64,000 nucleotides of DNA from Variovorax sp. CF313 (GCF_000282635.1 NZ_AKIW01000028.1:1-64000), one strand, 5' to 3'; counted from the stretch's first letter, positions 45,051-54,462 are shown. Numbers and translations: made by a program. Notes: generated by a model from the sequence alone, not told the origin.

Positions 45051-48000
45051 ACATCTCGGAGCTCTGCATCCGCCGTCCGGCGATGACGGTGCTGCTGTCC
45101 GCGGCGGCCGTGGTCGTCGGCATCTTCGCGTACTTCAGCATCCCCGTCGCCGCGCTGCCCAGTTACAACACGCCGGTCATCAACGTCAATGCGCAGTTGC
45201 CGGGCGCGAGTCCGGACACCATGGCGAGTTCGGTGGCACTGCCGCTCGAAAAGCAGTTCTCCACCATCCCGGGCCTGCAGACCATCAGTTCGGTGAACAC
45301 GCAGGGCGTGTCCTCGATCACGCTCGAATTCGTGAGCAGCCGCGACATCGACGCCGCCGCGGTCGACGTGCAGGCCGCGCTGCTGCGCGCCCAGCGCCAG
45401 CTGCCGCAGGAGCTCACGCAGCTGCCCTCGTACCGCAAGGTCAACCCGGCCGACGCGCCGGTGCTGTTCATCGCGCTGATCTCGCCGTCGATGAACCCGT
45501 CGGAGCTCAACGACTACGCCGAGAACCTGATCTCGCCCACGCTGTCGACCATCGATGGCGTGGCGCAGGTGGGCGTGTACGGCCGCAAGGCTTTCGCGGT
45601 GCGCATCAAGGCCAATGCCGACCTGCTCAACGCGCGCAACATCACGCTCGACGAATTGGCCAAGGCCGTGAACTCGGCCAACGCCAACACGCCGGTCGGC
45701 GTGCTCGACGGCCCGCGCCAGACGCTCACCATCCAGGCCAACCGCCAGCTCCTGAAGGCGGCCGACTTCGCCAAGCTGATCGTCGGCCAGCACAACGGCG
45801 CGCCGGTGCGGCTCGACGAAGTGGCCACCATCGAGGACAGTTTCGAGTCGGTGAAGACCGCGAGCAGCTTCAACGGGCAGGACTCGATCTCGCTGGCCGT
45901 GCAGCGCCAACCCAACGCCAACACCGTGCAGGTGGTCGATGCGGTGCGCGCGCTCATCCCGCGCTTCAAGGCGGAGCTGCCGCAGTCGGTCGAGATCCAG
46001 ATGGTGAACGACCGCTCCATCTCCATCCGCGAGGCCGTGCACGACGTGCAGCTCACGCTGCTGGGCACCATCGCGCTGGTGGTGCTGGTGATCTTTCTGT
46101 TCCTGCACCGGCTGGTGGCCACGCTGATCCCGGCCGTGACCATTCCGATTTCGCTGATCGGCGCGGTGGCGCTGCTCTATGCCTTCGGCTACAGCCTGGA
46201 CAACATCTCGCTGCTCGGCATCACGCTGGCCGTGGGGCTGGTGGTGGACGACGCCATCGTGGTGCTGGAGAACATCATGCGCTACGTCGAGAAGGGCATG
46301 GACCCGTTCGCGGCGGCGCTGCGCGGCGCGCGCGAGGTGGGCTTCACCATCGTGTCGATCTCGATCTCGCTGGTGGCCGTGTTCATCCCGATCTTCTTCA
46401 TGCCCGGCGTGATCGGCCTGCTGTTCCACGAGTTCGCGGTGGTGGTGGCGCTGGCGGTGCTGGTGTCGGCCGTGGTGTCGCTCACGCTGGTGCCGATGCT
46501 CGCGAGCCGGCTGCTCAAGCAGGTGCCGCGCCGTGCGGGCGCGCTCGATCACGAAGAAGAGCATCCCGAGCCGGGCACGGCCATCGGCCGAGCCTTCGAG
46601 CGCGGCTACCGCGCGGTGCACGCAACCTACATGCGCTCGCTCGGCTGGACGCTGATGCACCGCAAGGTGATGCTGGCGATCGCGGGGCTGACCTTCGTCG
46701 TCACCGGCTGGCTGTTCGCGACCATCCCGAAGGGCTTCTTCCCCGAGGAGGACATCGGCCAGATCCAGATCACGACCGAGGCTGCTGAGGACATTTCATT
46801 CGGCGCCATGAAGGCGCTGCAGGACCGCGTGGCCGCCACCCTCAAGGACGACGCGAGCGTCAACTACGTGAGCTCCTTCGTCGGCGTGGGCGGTCCCACG
46901 GCCACGCAGAACTCCGGGCGGCTGTTCGCGGTGCTCAAGCCGCGCAGCGAGCGCCCGCCAATGGCGAAGGTGCTCGAATCGCTGCGCCAGCGCTTCCGCG
47001 AGATCCCCGGCATTGCCGTCTACATGCAGCCGGTGCAGAACCTGCGCCTGGGCGGACGCCAGAGCAAGGCGCGCTTCCAGTACACGCTGCAGAGCGTGAA
47101 CGCGGGCGAGATGGTGCCGTGGGCCACGCGGCTCATGGAGCGCATGCGCGCCGACCCGGCTTTCCGCGACGTGACCAGCGACTCGCAGAACCGCGGCCTG
47201 CAGGCCACGCTCGACATCGACCGCGACAAGGCCGGCGTGCTCGGCGTGGCGGTGGGCGACCTGCGCACCGCGCTCTACAACGCCTACGGCGACCGCCAGA
47301 TCGGCAGCATCTACGGCACGAGCAACACCTACCAGGTGATCCTTTCGGCGGCCGACAACGATCGCCAGTTCGAGGAAGACGTCTCGCGCCTGTCAGTGCG
47401 CAGCACCACGGGCAGGCTGGTGCCGTTGTCGGCCTTCTCGACCGTCAAGCGCACCGTGGGGCCGACCGCGGTCAACCACCAGGGCCAGCTGCAGGCGGTG
47501 ACGGTGTCGTTCAACCTCGCGCCCGACGTGCCGCTGGGCAACGCGACCGCGAAGATCGACCGCTTCAAGGACGAGCTGAAGATGCCGCCCTCGATCATCA
47601 CCACCTACGGCGGCGATGCGGCGGTGTTCCAGAGTTCGCAGTCCAGCCAGGCGGTGCTGCTGGTGCTGGCGGTGCTCGTGATCTACGTGCTGCTCGGCGT
47701 GCTGTACGAGAGCTACATCCACCCGATCACGATCCTCGCAGGGCTGCCTTCGGCGGCGGTGGGCGCGCTGATCTCGCTGAAGCTCTTCGGCTTCGACCTG
47801 ACGCTGATCGCGACCATCGGCATCCTGCTGCTGATCGGCATCGTGAAGAAGAACGCGATCATGATGATCGACTTCGCGCTCGATGCGCAGCGCACCGAGG
47901 GCCTGCAGCCGGTGGACGCGATCCGCGAGGCCTGCCGCCTGCGCTTCCGGCCGATCATGATGACCACGCTGGCCGCGCTGATGGGCGCGCTGCCGCTCGC

Positions 48001-48205
48001 GCTAGGCCTGGGCGCCGGCGCCGAGCTGCGCCAGCCGCTGGGCGTGGCGGTGGTGGGCGGGCTGATCTTCTCGCAGGTGATCACGCTGTACATCACGCCG
48101 GCGATCTACCTCGCGCTGGACCGCTACAGCGGGACGGGGCCGATGGTGAATCTGCCGGACGAGGCGAAGGCGGAAGCGGGCCATGGGGCTGCTTCGCACG
48201 CTTGA
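45047..48205 (+). CDS. RND efflux permease (HAE1/MdtB-like)
   Basis: A 1052-residue proton-driven multidrug exporter with twelve TM helices and two large periplasmic loops. It begins NISELCIRRPAMTVLLSAAAVVVGIFAYF, has LPLEKQFSTIPGLQTISS, the TM4 proton-relay Asp pair in GLVVDDAIVVLENIMRYVEKG, and repeats the fold in the second half (LLIGIVKKNAIMMIDFALDA). It is closest in style to MdtB/MdtC-type pumps, but only one permease is present and no outer-membrane factor follows, so the channel is encoded elsewhere. Confidence 0.93.
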   Translation: MNISELCIRRPAMTVLLSAAAVVVGIFAYFSIPVAALPSYNTPVINVNAQLPGASPDTMASSVALPLEKQFSTIPGLQTISSVNTQGVSSITLEFVSSRDIDAAAVDVQAALLRAQRQLPQELTQLPSYRKVNPADAPVLFIALISPSMNPSELNDYAENLISPTLSTIDGVAQVGVYGRKAFAVRIKANADLLNARNITLDELAKAVNSANANTPVGVLDGPRQTLTIQANRQLLKAADFAKLIVGQHNGAPVRLDEVATIEDSFESVKTASSFNGQDSISLAVQRQPNANTVQVVDAVRALIPRFKAELPQSVEIQMVNDRSISIREAVHDVQLTLLGTIALVVLVIFLFLHRLVATLIPAVTIPISLIGAVALLYAFGYSLDNISLLGITLAVGLVVDDAIVVLENIMRYVEKGMDPFAAALRGAREVGFTIVSISISLVAVFIPIFFMPGVIGLLFHEFAVVVALAVLVSAVVSLTLVPMLASRLLKQVPRRAGALDHEEEHPEPGTAIGRAFERGYRAVHATYMRSLGWTLMHRKVMLAIAGLTFVVTGWLFATIPKGFFPEEDIGQIQITTEAAEDISFGAMKALQDRVAATLKDDASVNYVSSFVGVGGPTATQNSGRLFAVLKPRSERPPMAKVLESLRQRFREIPGIAVYMQPVQNLRLGGRQSKARFQYTLQSVNAGEMVPWATRLMERMRADPAFRDVTSDSQNRGLQATLDIDRDKAGVLGVAVGDLRTALYNAYGDRQIGSIYGTSNTYQVILSAADNDRQFEEDVSRLSVRSTTGRLVPLSAFSTVKRTVGPTAVNHQGQLQAVTVSFNLAPDVPLGNATAKIDRFKDELKMPPSIITTYGGDAAVFQSSQSSQAVLLVLAVLVIYVLLGVLYESYIHPITILAGLPSAAVGALISLKLFGFDLTLIATIGILLLIGIVKKNAIMMIDFALDAQRTEGLQPVDAIREACRLRFRPIMMTTLAALMGALPLALGLGAGAELRQPLGVAVVGGLIFSQVITLYITPAIYLALDRYSGTGPMVNLPDEAKAEAGHGAASHA

Positions 48206-48271
48206 GGGATTCGGGGGCGTGTGCGAAGGGCGCACCTCGGACAACACACAGCGCATCGTGAAGAGCGATGC

Positions 48272-48916
48272 TTAGCTCGTCGTCTCGTCGAGCGCGTCAC
48301 CTGCCGTCAGATGGGCGGTGTCGCTCCAGCCCACGAGGCTGAAGCCTTCCGGCGTCCAAAGCATGCGGTTGATCGCGGCATTGCCGAGTTGCCAGGTGCG
48401 CGGCGCCTGCAGCTCCTGGCGGGTGGCGGCGCGGTAGAGCACGTCCATCACGCCGCCGTGTGCGACCAGAACCACCAGTTCGCCCGGATGGCGCGCCGCC
48501 AGTTCGGCGGCCACGCCCGTCACACGGTCGCGGAACATCAGCAGGCTCTCGCCGCCCTCGGGCTCGAATTCGGGATCGCGCTCGCGCCAGAGCCTGGCCT
48601 GCACGGGCAGCGTGGCTTCGATCTCGGCAAAGCTCAGGCCCTCGAAGTTCCCGAAGGCCCGTTCGCGCAGGCGCGGCTCGGGCTGCACGGGCAGGCCGTG
48701 GGGCCTGGCGATTTCCTCGGCGGTCTGCCAGGCGCGCGAGAGGTCGCTGGCATAGACGACGCCGATGGGCTCGTCGGCCAGCGCACTGCCGGCGCGCTGT
48801 GCCTGCCAGATGCCCGTGGCGTTGAGCCCGATGTCGAGCTGGCCCTGGATGCGGGTGTCGACGTTCCAGGCGGTTTCGCCGTGGCGAACGGCGATCAGGC
48901 GGGTGGCTTCTTCCAT
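48272..48916 (-). CDS. Histidine phosphatase (phosphoglycerate mutase-like)
   Basis: A 214-residue member of the histidine phosphatase superfamily. The catalytic RHGETAWN motif is near the N-terminus (residues about 11-18), with Glu-containing ERAFGNFEGLSF and the C-terminal catalytic LVAHGGVMDVL. The relatives include cobalamin phosphatase CobC and broad-specificity phosphatases; no cobalamin genes are near. The start MEEATRLIAVRHG is standard. It is 20 bp from the DUF4136 lipoprotein gene on the same strand. Confidence 0.9.
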   Translation of the reverse strand: MEEATRLIAVRHGETAWNVDTRIQGQLDIGLNATGIWQAQRAGSALADEPIGVVYASDLSRAWQTAEEIARPHGLPVQPEPRLRERAFGNFEGLSFAEIEATLPVQARLWRERDPEFEPEGGESLLMFRDRVTGVAAELAARHPGELVVLVAHGGVMDVLYRAATRQELQAPRTWQLGNAAINRMLWTPEGFSLVGWSDTAHLTAGDALDETTS

Positions 48917-48936
48917 CCGGGGAATTCTAGAAGGCG

Positions 48937-49560
48937 CTACTTCCGGGCCTGCGCCGTCGGCAGTTCGATGTTGACCCGGCGCTCGCCCTGCGGCGGGTTC
49001 GGAAAGCCCTGCAGCGCGGCCTGGAACATCACCGGCAGGATCGCCGTGCTCGAGGTGTAAGGGCCGTCGTTCCGGGCGCGAGTTTCGTACACCACGCGGT
49101 TGGAGCCTGCCTCGCGAAGCACGATGCTGACCTCGCGCTCGTACCAGGGGTTGGCCGGCGGCGCGAACATCGGGCCGCCATACCAGCCGCCGCCGTACCA
49201 GCGCCGGCCGTAGTTGCCATAGCCGCCGTAACCGTAGCCCCAGGGACCGTTGTAGAGCCACGGGTCGGCCCAGGGCGAGAGGCCTGCCGTCACGCGCGCG
49301 CCGATCTGCGCGGTGTACTGCGGCCTGGCATCGTCGCGGCGCAGGCCGACCTTGTCGAGCGCGGCGCCGGCCATGGCTTCGAGCGATTCCTGCCGCGCGC
49401 CGTCGGCCTGCTGCGAGGGCAGGCGGTCGAAGCGGTAGGAGGCGCCGGGGGCCACGGTGCCGATGGAGGAAAAGCTCTTCACGTCGCTGTCGACCACCCA
49501 GGAGGTGGCGCAGCCCGTCAGGCTTGCGGCAAGCAGAAAAGCCGAGAACGCAGATTTCAT
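48937..49560 (-). CDS. DUF4136 lipoprotein
   Basis: A 207-residue lipoprotein with a lipobox (LLAASLTGC, Cys17). The mature part fits DUF4136, with WVVDSDVKSFSSIGTVAPGASYRFDRLPSQQ near the N-terminus. In the middle lies a Gly/Tyr/Trp-rich insertion (about residues 110-140, GYGYGGYGNYGRRWYGGGWYGG). It is probably anchored to the outer membrane or periplasmic face of the envelope. Function unknown. Confidence 0.85.
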   Translation of the reverse strand: MKSAFSAFLLAASLTGCATSWVVDSDVKSFSSIGTVAPGASYRFDRLPSQQADGARQESLEAMAGAALDKVGLRRDDARPQYTAQIGARVTAGLSPWADPWLYNGPWGYGYGGYGNYGRRWYGGGWYGGPMFAPPANPWYEREVSIVLREAGSNRVVYETRARNDGPYTSSTAILPVMFQAALQGFPNPPQGERRVNIELPTAQARK

Positions 49561-49606
49561 GAGGGTCTCCGGGCGCTGAAGCCCAAAATTCCCCTGGGTT
49601 GCCCGT

Positions 49607-50539
49607 TCAGCCCTGGACGATGCGCAGGGCGGCAGGTGCCTGGGAGAGCAAATCGAAGGAAGGCGGGTCGAAGGCCTTGTCGCCATCGTCGTCCGCCACG
49701 CCCGTTGCCTTCAGACCCTTGAAGTCATGCTGCGTTCCGTCGAGCAGGTGCGAAGGCACCACGTTCTGCAGCGCGGTGAACATGTTCTCCACGCGGCCGG
49801 GATACTTCTTGTCCCATTCGCGCAGCATTTCGCCTACCTGCTTGCGCTGCAGGTTTTCCTGGCTGCCGCACAGCGTGCACGGAATGATCGGGAACTCGCG
49901 GTGCTGGGCCCAGCGCACCGTGTCCTTCTCGGCCACGTAGGCCAGCGGGCGGATCACGACGTGCTTGCCGTCGTCGCTCACCAGCTTGGGCGGCATGCTC
50001 TTGAGCTTGCCGGCGAAGAACATGTTGAGGAAGAAGGTCTGCAGCATGTCGTCGCGGTGGTGGCCCAGCGCGACCTTGGTGGCGCCCAGCTCGTCGGCCA
50101 CGCGGTACAGGATGCCGCGGCGCAGCCGGCTGCACAGGCCGCAGGTGGTCTTGCCCTCTGGAATGACGCGCTTGACGATGCTGTAGGTGTCCTGGTTCTC
50201 GATGTGGAAGTCCACGCCCAGGTCGCTCAAATACCGGGGCAGCACCTCTTCGGGAAAGCCGGGCTGTTTCTGGTCGAGATTGACCGCGACGATGTCGAAG
50301 TGAATCGGCGCGCGCGCCTTCAGCTTGAGCAGGATGTCGAGCAGCGCGTAGCTGTCCTTGCCGCCCGAGACGCACACCATGACCTTGTCGCCCTCTTCGA
50401 TCATGTTGTAGTCGACGATGGCCTGCCCGACCTGGCGGCACAGGCGCTTTTCGAGCTTGTGCGTTTCGCGCTCGATCTTCAGGGAATTGGCAGTGGCGTC
50501 GGCGGCGGCGGGCGCCTCGTCGATCCAGACGGCGTTCAT
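49607..50539 (-). CDS. ttcA: tRNA 2-thiocytidine biosynthesis protein TtcA
   Basis: A 310-residue ATPase that thiolates cytidine 32 of tRNA. The PP-loop [12 protein letters not shown] and two Cys motifs ([14 protein letters not shown] and CTLCGSQ), which hold the iron-sulfur cluster, are present. The ATG at 50539 is preferred to a TTG three codons earlier. The length agrees with the family. Confidence 0.95.
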   Translation of the reverse strand: MNAVWIDEAPAAADATANSLKIERETHKLEKRLCRQVGQAIVDYNMIEEGDKVMVCVSGGKDSYALLDILLKLKARAPIHFDIVAVNLDQKQPGFPEEVLPRYLSDLGVDFHIENQDTYSIVKRVIPEGKTTCGLCSRLRRGILYRVADELGATKVALGHHRDDMLQTFFLNMFFAGKLKSMPPKLVSDDGKHVVIRPLAYVAEKDTVRWAQHREFPIIPCTLCGSQENLQRKQVGEMLREWDKKYPGRVENMFTALQNVVPSHLLDGTQHDFKGLKATGVADDDGDKAFDPPSFDLLSQAPAALRIVQG

Positions 50540-50581
50540 GGGCAGCAATGTCTTGGGGGAAAAGGGGGATTTTGCCCCGGA

Positions 50582-50974
50582 TCACCATTCCCCGGCTTCC
50601 ATGCGGATCGCCACCTCGCAGTCGTCGAAGATTTCGAGCTTGGCGATCTTCACGCGCACGCCCAGCACGCCGGGCAGTTGCAGCAGGCGCTGCACCAGCT
50701 TGCCGATCAGGCTTTCGAGCAGGTTGACGTGCTCGGCGGTGCACTCCTCGATGATGATGCGGCGCACCTTGCGGTAGTCGAGCACGTGGAAGATGTCGTC
50801 GTCCTGCGGCAGCAGCGGCTGCGGGCCGAGGCTGAGTTCGGCATCGACCAGGATCGGCTGCGGCGCCGTCTTTTCCTGCTCGAGGATGCCCAGGTTTGCG
50901 TCGAAGCGCAGGCCCTGGAGGGTGAGTGTCTGGCGGCCTTGCACGGGCATGGGAATGGACATGGTGGTGCTCAC
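50582..50974 (-). CDS. folB: Dihydroneopterin aldolase FolB
   Basis: A small FolB-type tunnelling-fold enzyme (about 130 residues) of folate biosynthesis, cleaving or epimerising dihydroneopterin. Family segments include LQGLRFDANLGILEQEKTAPQPILVD, DIFHVLDYRKVRRIIIEECTAEHVNLLESLIGKL, and VKIAKLEIFDDCEVAIRME. The GTG at 50974 overlaps the stop of the SDR gene (GTGA); an ATG at 50962 is an alternative start. Pairing with a pteridine-reductase-like SDR supports a pterin pathway role. Confidence 0.92.
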   Translation of the reverse strand: MSTTMSIPMPVQGRQTLTLQGLRFDANLGILEQEKTAPQPILVDAELSLGPQPLLPQDDDIFHVLDYRKVRRIIIEECTAEHVNLLESLIGKLVQRLLQLPGVLGVRVKIAKLEIFDDCEVAIRMEAGEW

Positions 50975-51753
50975 ATGAGCGAGAAATCGCGCTCGAATTT
51001 CATCAGGTGCTGGCCGCCGTCCACCAGCAGCGTGGTGCCGGTGATCGAGCGGTTCTCCAGCGCGAACCTCACCGTGGCGACCACGTCGTCCGGGGTGGAG
51101 GAGCGGCCCAGCGGCGACAGCTTGTGCAGCTGCGCGAACCTGTCGTCGTCCAGCATGTGGCTCGCCAGCGTAAGGCCGGGCGCCACGCCGACCACGCGCA
51201 CGCGCGGTGCAAGGGCCAGCGCCAGCATCGGCGTGGCGGCTTCGAGCGCGGCCTTGGAAAGTGTGTAGCTCAGGAAGTCGGGGTTCGGGTTCCAGAGCTT
51301 CTGGTCGAGCAGATGGACCACCGCGCCTTGTGCGTCGCGGGCCGCCAAGTGCTCGTGCAGGGCATGCGCCAGCAGGATCGCCGCGCCGGTGTTGCTGCGC
51401 GCATGGCGCTCCATGAGTGCGTAGCTGAAGGTGGCGGCCTCGTCGTGCTCGAACAGCGCGGCGCTGTGCACCACGGCATCGACGCCGCGAAAGCGCGCGA
51501 CCACGCGCGGCAGCAGGGCGCGCGTGGCCTGTTCGTCCTCGAGGTCGGCCGCGAAGAGCGCCGAATCGCCCGAGAGCGCGGCGCAGTCGGCCACCGTCTG
51601 CTCGGCCTCGGTGCGCGAACTGCGGTAGTGCACCGCCACCTGCCAGCCGCCCGCGGCGAGCGCCAGCGCGATCTCGCGGCCCAGCCTGCGGCCCGCGCCG
51701 GTGACGAGGACGGTGCGGCGGGAAGCGGAGGAGGAGGGCGCGGCGGGGCTCAT
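50971..51753 (-). CDS. SDR family pteridine-reductase-like protein (FolM-like)
   Basis: A 260-residue short-chain dehydrogenase. The cofactor loop TGAGRRLG has the Arg-bearing pattern seen in PTR1/FolM pteridine reductases rather than the plain TGxxxGxG, and the active-site YTLSK (Tyr-x-x-x-Lys) is present. The C-terminal region GRSSTPDDVVATVRFALENRSITGTTLLVDGGQHL is typical of SDRs. Overlap with folB suggests dihydrofolate or dihydromonapterin reduction, but this is inferred. It is divergent from the MidA-like gene, with 21 bp between starts. Confidence 0.85.
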   Translation of the reverse strand: MSPAAPSSSASRRTVLVTGAGRRLGREIALALAAGGWQVAVHYRSSRTEAEQTVADCAALSGDSALFAADLEDEQATRALLPRVVARFRGVDAVVHSAALFEHDEAATFSYALMERHARSNTGAAILLAHALHEHLAARDAQGAVVHLLDQKLWNPNPDFLSYTLSKAALEAATPMLALALAPRVRVVGVAPGLTLASHMLDDDRFAQLHKLSPLGRSSTPDDVVATVRFALENRSITGTTLLVDGGQHLMKFERDFSLM

Positions 51754-51774
51754 GCGAGGAGGGAGAATGGCGCT

Positions 51775-52890
51775 GTGACGACAAAGACGACCCCCAGCAG
51801 TTTACCCACCGCCCTCGACCACCTCATCGCGCGCTCCGTCGAGCGCGCGGGCGGATGGATCGGGTTCGACCGCTTCATGGCGCTCGCGCTGTACGCGCCG
51901 GGCCTGGGCTATTACGCCAACACTTCGGCCAAGTTCGGCCACATGCCCTCGTCGGGCAGCGACTTCGTGACGGGGCCCGAGTTGACGCCGATGTTCGGGC
52001 AGACCCTGGCGGCGCAGGTGGCGCAGGCACTGGAGAAGACGGGCACCGACACGGTGTGGGAATTCGGCGCAGGCTCGGGGGCGCTCGCGGTTCAGCTGCT
52101 GCATGCGCTCGACGAGATGGGGCGCAGTGATGTGCGCTATCGCATCGTCGACCTGTCGGGCACGCTGCGCGAGCGGCAGCAGCAGGCGCTGGTGCGCTAT
52201 GCGGACCGCGTTGAATGGCTCAACGAGCTGCCCGATTCGATGGAAGGCGTGGTGGTCGGCAACGAGGTGCTCGATGCGATGCCCGTGCAACTGCTGGCGC
52301 GTGTGGGTGGGCAGTGGTTCGAGCGCGGCGTGGTGCGCAACGCGCAAGGCGACGGCTGGGCCTGGGCCGATCGCGTCACCGAACTGCGGCCGCCGGTCGA
52401 GGTGCCCGGCGAGCACGACTACCTGACCGAGATCCATCCGCAGGCGCGGGCCTTCATCGCCACGCTGGCCGACCGGCTCGGCAAGGGCGCGGCCTTTCTC
52501 ATCGACTACGGTTTTCCCGAGGCCGAGTACTACCACCCGCAGCGCCACATGGGCACCGTGATGTGCCACCGCGCGCACCAGGCCGATGGCGACCCGCTGG
52601 CCGACGTGGGCTACAAGGACATCACCGCGCACGTCGACTTCACCGGCATTGCGTTGGCGGGGCAGGACGCGGGGCTCGAAGTGCTGGGCTATACGAGCCA
52701 GGCGCGGTTTCTGCTGAACTGCGGGTTGCTGGCTCGGATGGAAGCGGGGTCCGTCGCGGAGCGGGCGATGGCGGCGCGGCTGATCCATGAGCACGAGATG
52801 GGGGAGTTGTTCAAGGTGATTGGCTTTGCCGTCGGCGAGGCTTGGGATGCGATGGGGTTTGCAGAAGGGGATCGCAGTCATACGCTTTGA
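51775..52890 (+). CDS. MidA/NDUFAF7-like SAM-dependent methyltransferase
   Basis: A 371-residue protein of the family that includes NDUFAF7, the arginine methyltransferase of mitochondrial complex I. It starts at a GTG (51775) preceded by GGAGGGAG. Typical segments are FDRFMALALYAPGLGYYA, GSDFVTGPELTPMFGQTLA, WEFGAGSGALAVQLL, VVGNEVLDAMPVQ, and FLIDYGFPEAEYYHPQR. The bacterial substrate is unknown. It shares a very short divergent region with the SDR gene, so the two promoters must overlap the opposite coding starts. Confidence 0.9.
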   Translation: MTTKTTPSSLPTALDHLIARSVERAGGWIGFDRFMALALYAPGLGYYANTSAKFGHMPSSGSDFVTGPELTPMFGQTLAAQVAQALEKTGTDTVWEFGAGSGALAVQLLHALDEMGRSDVRYRIVDLSGTLRERQQQALVRYADRVEWLNELPDSMEGVVVGNEVLDAMPVQLLARVGGQWFERGVVRNAQGDGWAWADRVTELRPPVEVPGEHDYLTEIHPQARAFIATLADRLGKGAAFLIDYGFPEAEYYHPQRHMGTVMCHRAHQADGDPLADVGYKDITAHVDFTGIALAGQDAGLEVLGYTSQARFLLNCGLLARMEAGSVAERAMAARLIHEHEMGELFKVIGFAVGEAWDAMGFAEGDRSHTL

Positions 52891-52904
52891 GCGGTTGGCT
52901 TGGG

Positions 52905-53490
52905 TTGCTTTCCGGGGCCGGGACTCGCCCCGGCGGGCGACCTACTTTTCTTTGCTTCGCCAAAGAAAAGTAGGCAAAAGAAAGGCGACCCCACTGTCTG
53001 CGACCCTTCGCTTCGCTACGGGCAACCTGCGGTGCTCGCGTTTCGCGGGGTCTCGCAGAACTCGCTTCGCTCAAACAGCTGCGAGCCCTGATCCGCGAAA
53101 CGCTGCGCTCCTCGGCGCAGCCAGAGGGGAGGGGAACCCTCCCGGGCCTTTGCTTCGCTTGGCCACCAAGCCACCGCAGGCGCAAAGCGCCTGCGGTGGT
53201 TGGTATTGGCTTTTGGTTTTGGTATTGGCTGTTCCGGAGCCGAGCGCAGCGACGGCGCGTTCCAAATCCCTTCTGGCTGCGCCGAGGAGCGCAGACGCAG
53301 GAGGGATCAGGGCCGCAGCTGTTTGAGCGAAGCGAGTTCTGCGGACCCCCTCCGGAGTCGAGCACCGCAGGCTGCCCGTAGCGAAGCGAAGGGACGCAGA
53401 CAGCAGGGTCGCCTTTTCTTTGCTTACTTTCTTTTGGCGAAGCAAAAGAAAGTGAGTCGCCTGCCGGGGCGAGACCCGGCCCCGGAAAGA
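52905..53490. repeat. 585-bp imperfect palindrome (paired inverted repeats)
   Basis: Left arm 52905-53140 and right arm about 53260-53490 are near-perfect reverse complements over about 230 bp. The outer ~85 bp carry GGCCGGGACTCGCCCCGG and a CTTTTCTTTG/CAAAGAAAAG hairpin; the inner part has CTTCGCTTCGCTACGGGC and CTCGCTTCGCTCAAACAGCTGCG. The middle (53171-53199) is a perfect 13-bp stem with an AAA loop. Open frames inside encode similar Arg/Ser-rich peptides inward from each arm and are probably not genes. The rest of the 681-bp gap (52891-53571) holds nothing else I can identify. Confidence 0.85.
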
Positions 53491-53571
53491 CATCAGCCCC
53501 TCAAAACAAAGTCATAAGCTAGCAACAAAGAGTTCGTTGGCGATCCAAACCCCGCCCCCTACATTCCCGGC

Positions 53572-54462
53572 ATGACTGCCGCCCCCATCAGCGAGGTAGA
53601 TGCCCCTTCGCAGCACTTCGAAGTGCACCCTTTCGATGCCCCGGTCGGCGCCGAGGTAGTAGGCCTCGACATCTCGAAGCCCATCAACACCGAAGACTTC
53701 GCTCGCATCCACCGCGCCCACCTCGCCCACCACGTCCTAGTGTTCCGCGACCAGCAGATCACCCCGCAAGAACACATCGACTTCAGCCGCCGCTTCGGCC
53801 CGCTCGAAATCCACGTGCTGCACCAGTTCCAGCTGAAGAACCATCCCGAGATCCTCATCGTCTCCAACATCAAGGAGAACGGCGAGCCCATCGGCCTCGG
53901 CGATGCGGGCGTCTACTGGCATTCCGACATCTCGTACAAGCCCAACCCCAGCCTGGGCTCCCTGCTGCATGCCCAGGAACTGCCGAGCGAAGGCGGCGAC
54001 ACGTTGTTCGCCGACCAGCATCTCGCATGGGAGTCGCTGAGCCCCGAGCTGCAGCAGCGCATCCTGCCGCTGAAGGCCGAGCACAGCTACCTCGCCAAGT
54101 ACGAAGAGTTGCGCGCGAAGAATCCGTGGCGGCCCAAGCTCTCGCAGGCGCAGATCGACCAGGTTGCGCCCGCCGTGCAGCCGGTGGTGCGCACGCACCC
54201 TGAGACGGGCCGCAAGGCACTGTTCGTCAGCGAGCATTTCACGACGCGCATCGTGGACCTGCCGCAGGACGAAAGCGATGCCTTGCTCGCCGAGCTGTTC
54301 GCGCACAGCGTGAAACCTGAGTTCGTCTATCGCCACAAATGGGCGCTGCACGACCTCGTGTTCTGGGACAACCGCTCGCTGATGCACCTCGCGGCAGGTA
54401 CGCCCGACCACCTGCGTCGCCGCCTCAACCGCACCACCATCGTCGGCGGCACGCCTTTCTGA
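53572..54462 (+). CDS. TauD/TfdA-family alpha-ketoglutarate-dependent dioxygenase
   Basis: A 296-residue non-heme iron oxygenase. The iron facial triad is visible as HSD in YWHSDISYKPNP and a distal His in DNRSLMHLAAGT, with the 2-oxoglutarate-binding Arg region in RRRLNRTTIVG. The N-terminal GAEVVGLDISKPINTEDFARIHRAHLAHHVLVFRDQ is characteristic. Substrates in the family include taurine, 2,4-D and other sulfonates or acids; none can be assigned here. There are no tau or ssu transporter genes adjacent. Confidence 0.92.
   Translation: MTAAPISEVDAPSQHFEVHPFDAPVGAEVVGLDISKPINTEDFARIHRAHLAHHVLVFRDQQITPQEHIDFSRRFGPLEIHVLHQFQLKNHPEILIVSNIKENGEPIGLGDAGVYWHSDISYKPNPSLGSLLHAQELPSEGGDTLFADQHLAWESLSPELQQRILPLKAEHSYLAKYEELRAKNPWRPKLSQAQIDQVAPAVQPVVRTHPETGRKALFVSEHFTTRIVDLPQDESDALLAELFAHSVKPEFVYRHKWALHDLVFWDNRSLMHLAAGTPDHLRRRLNRTTIVGGTPF

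Noticed and set aside
48253-48271. GCATCG/CGATGC hairpin after the RND permease as a terminator
   Set aside because: The stem is short and there is no T run; too weak to annotate.
52820-53517. Several 100-180 codon frames within the large palindrome
   Set aside because: They are read in both directions from mirror-image repeats and contain repeated Arg/Ser/Ala stretches; more likely repeat DNA than proteins.
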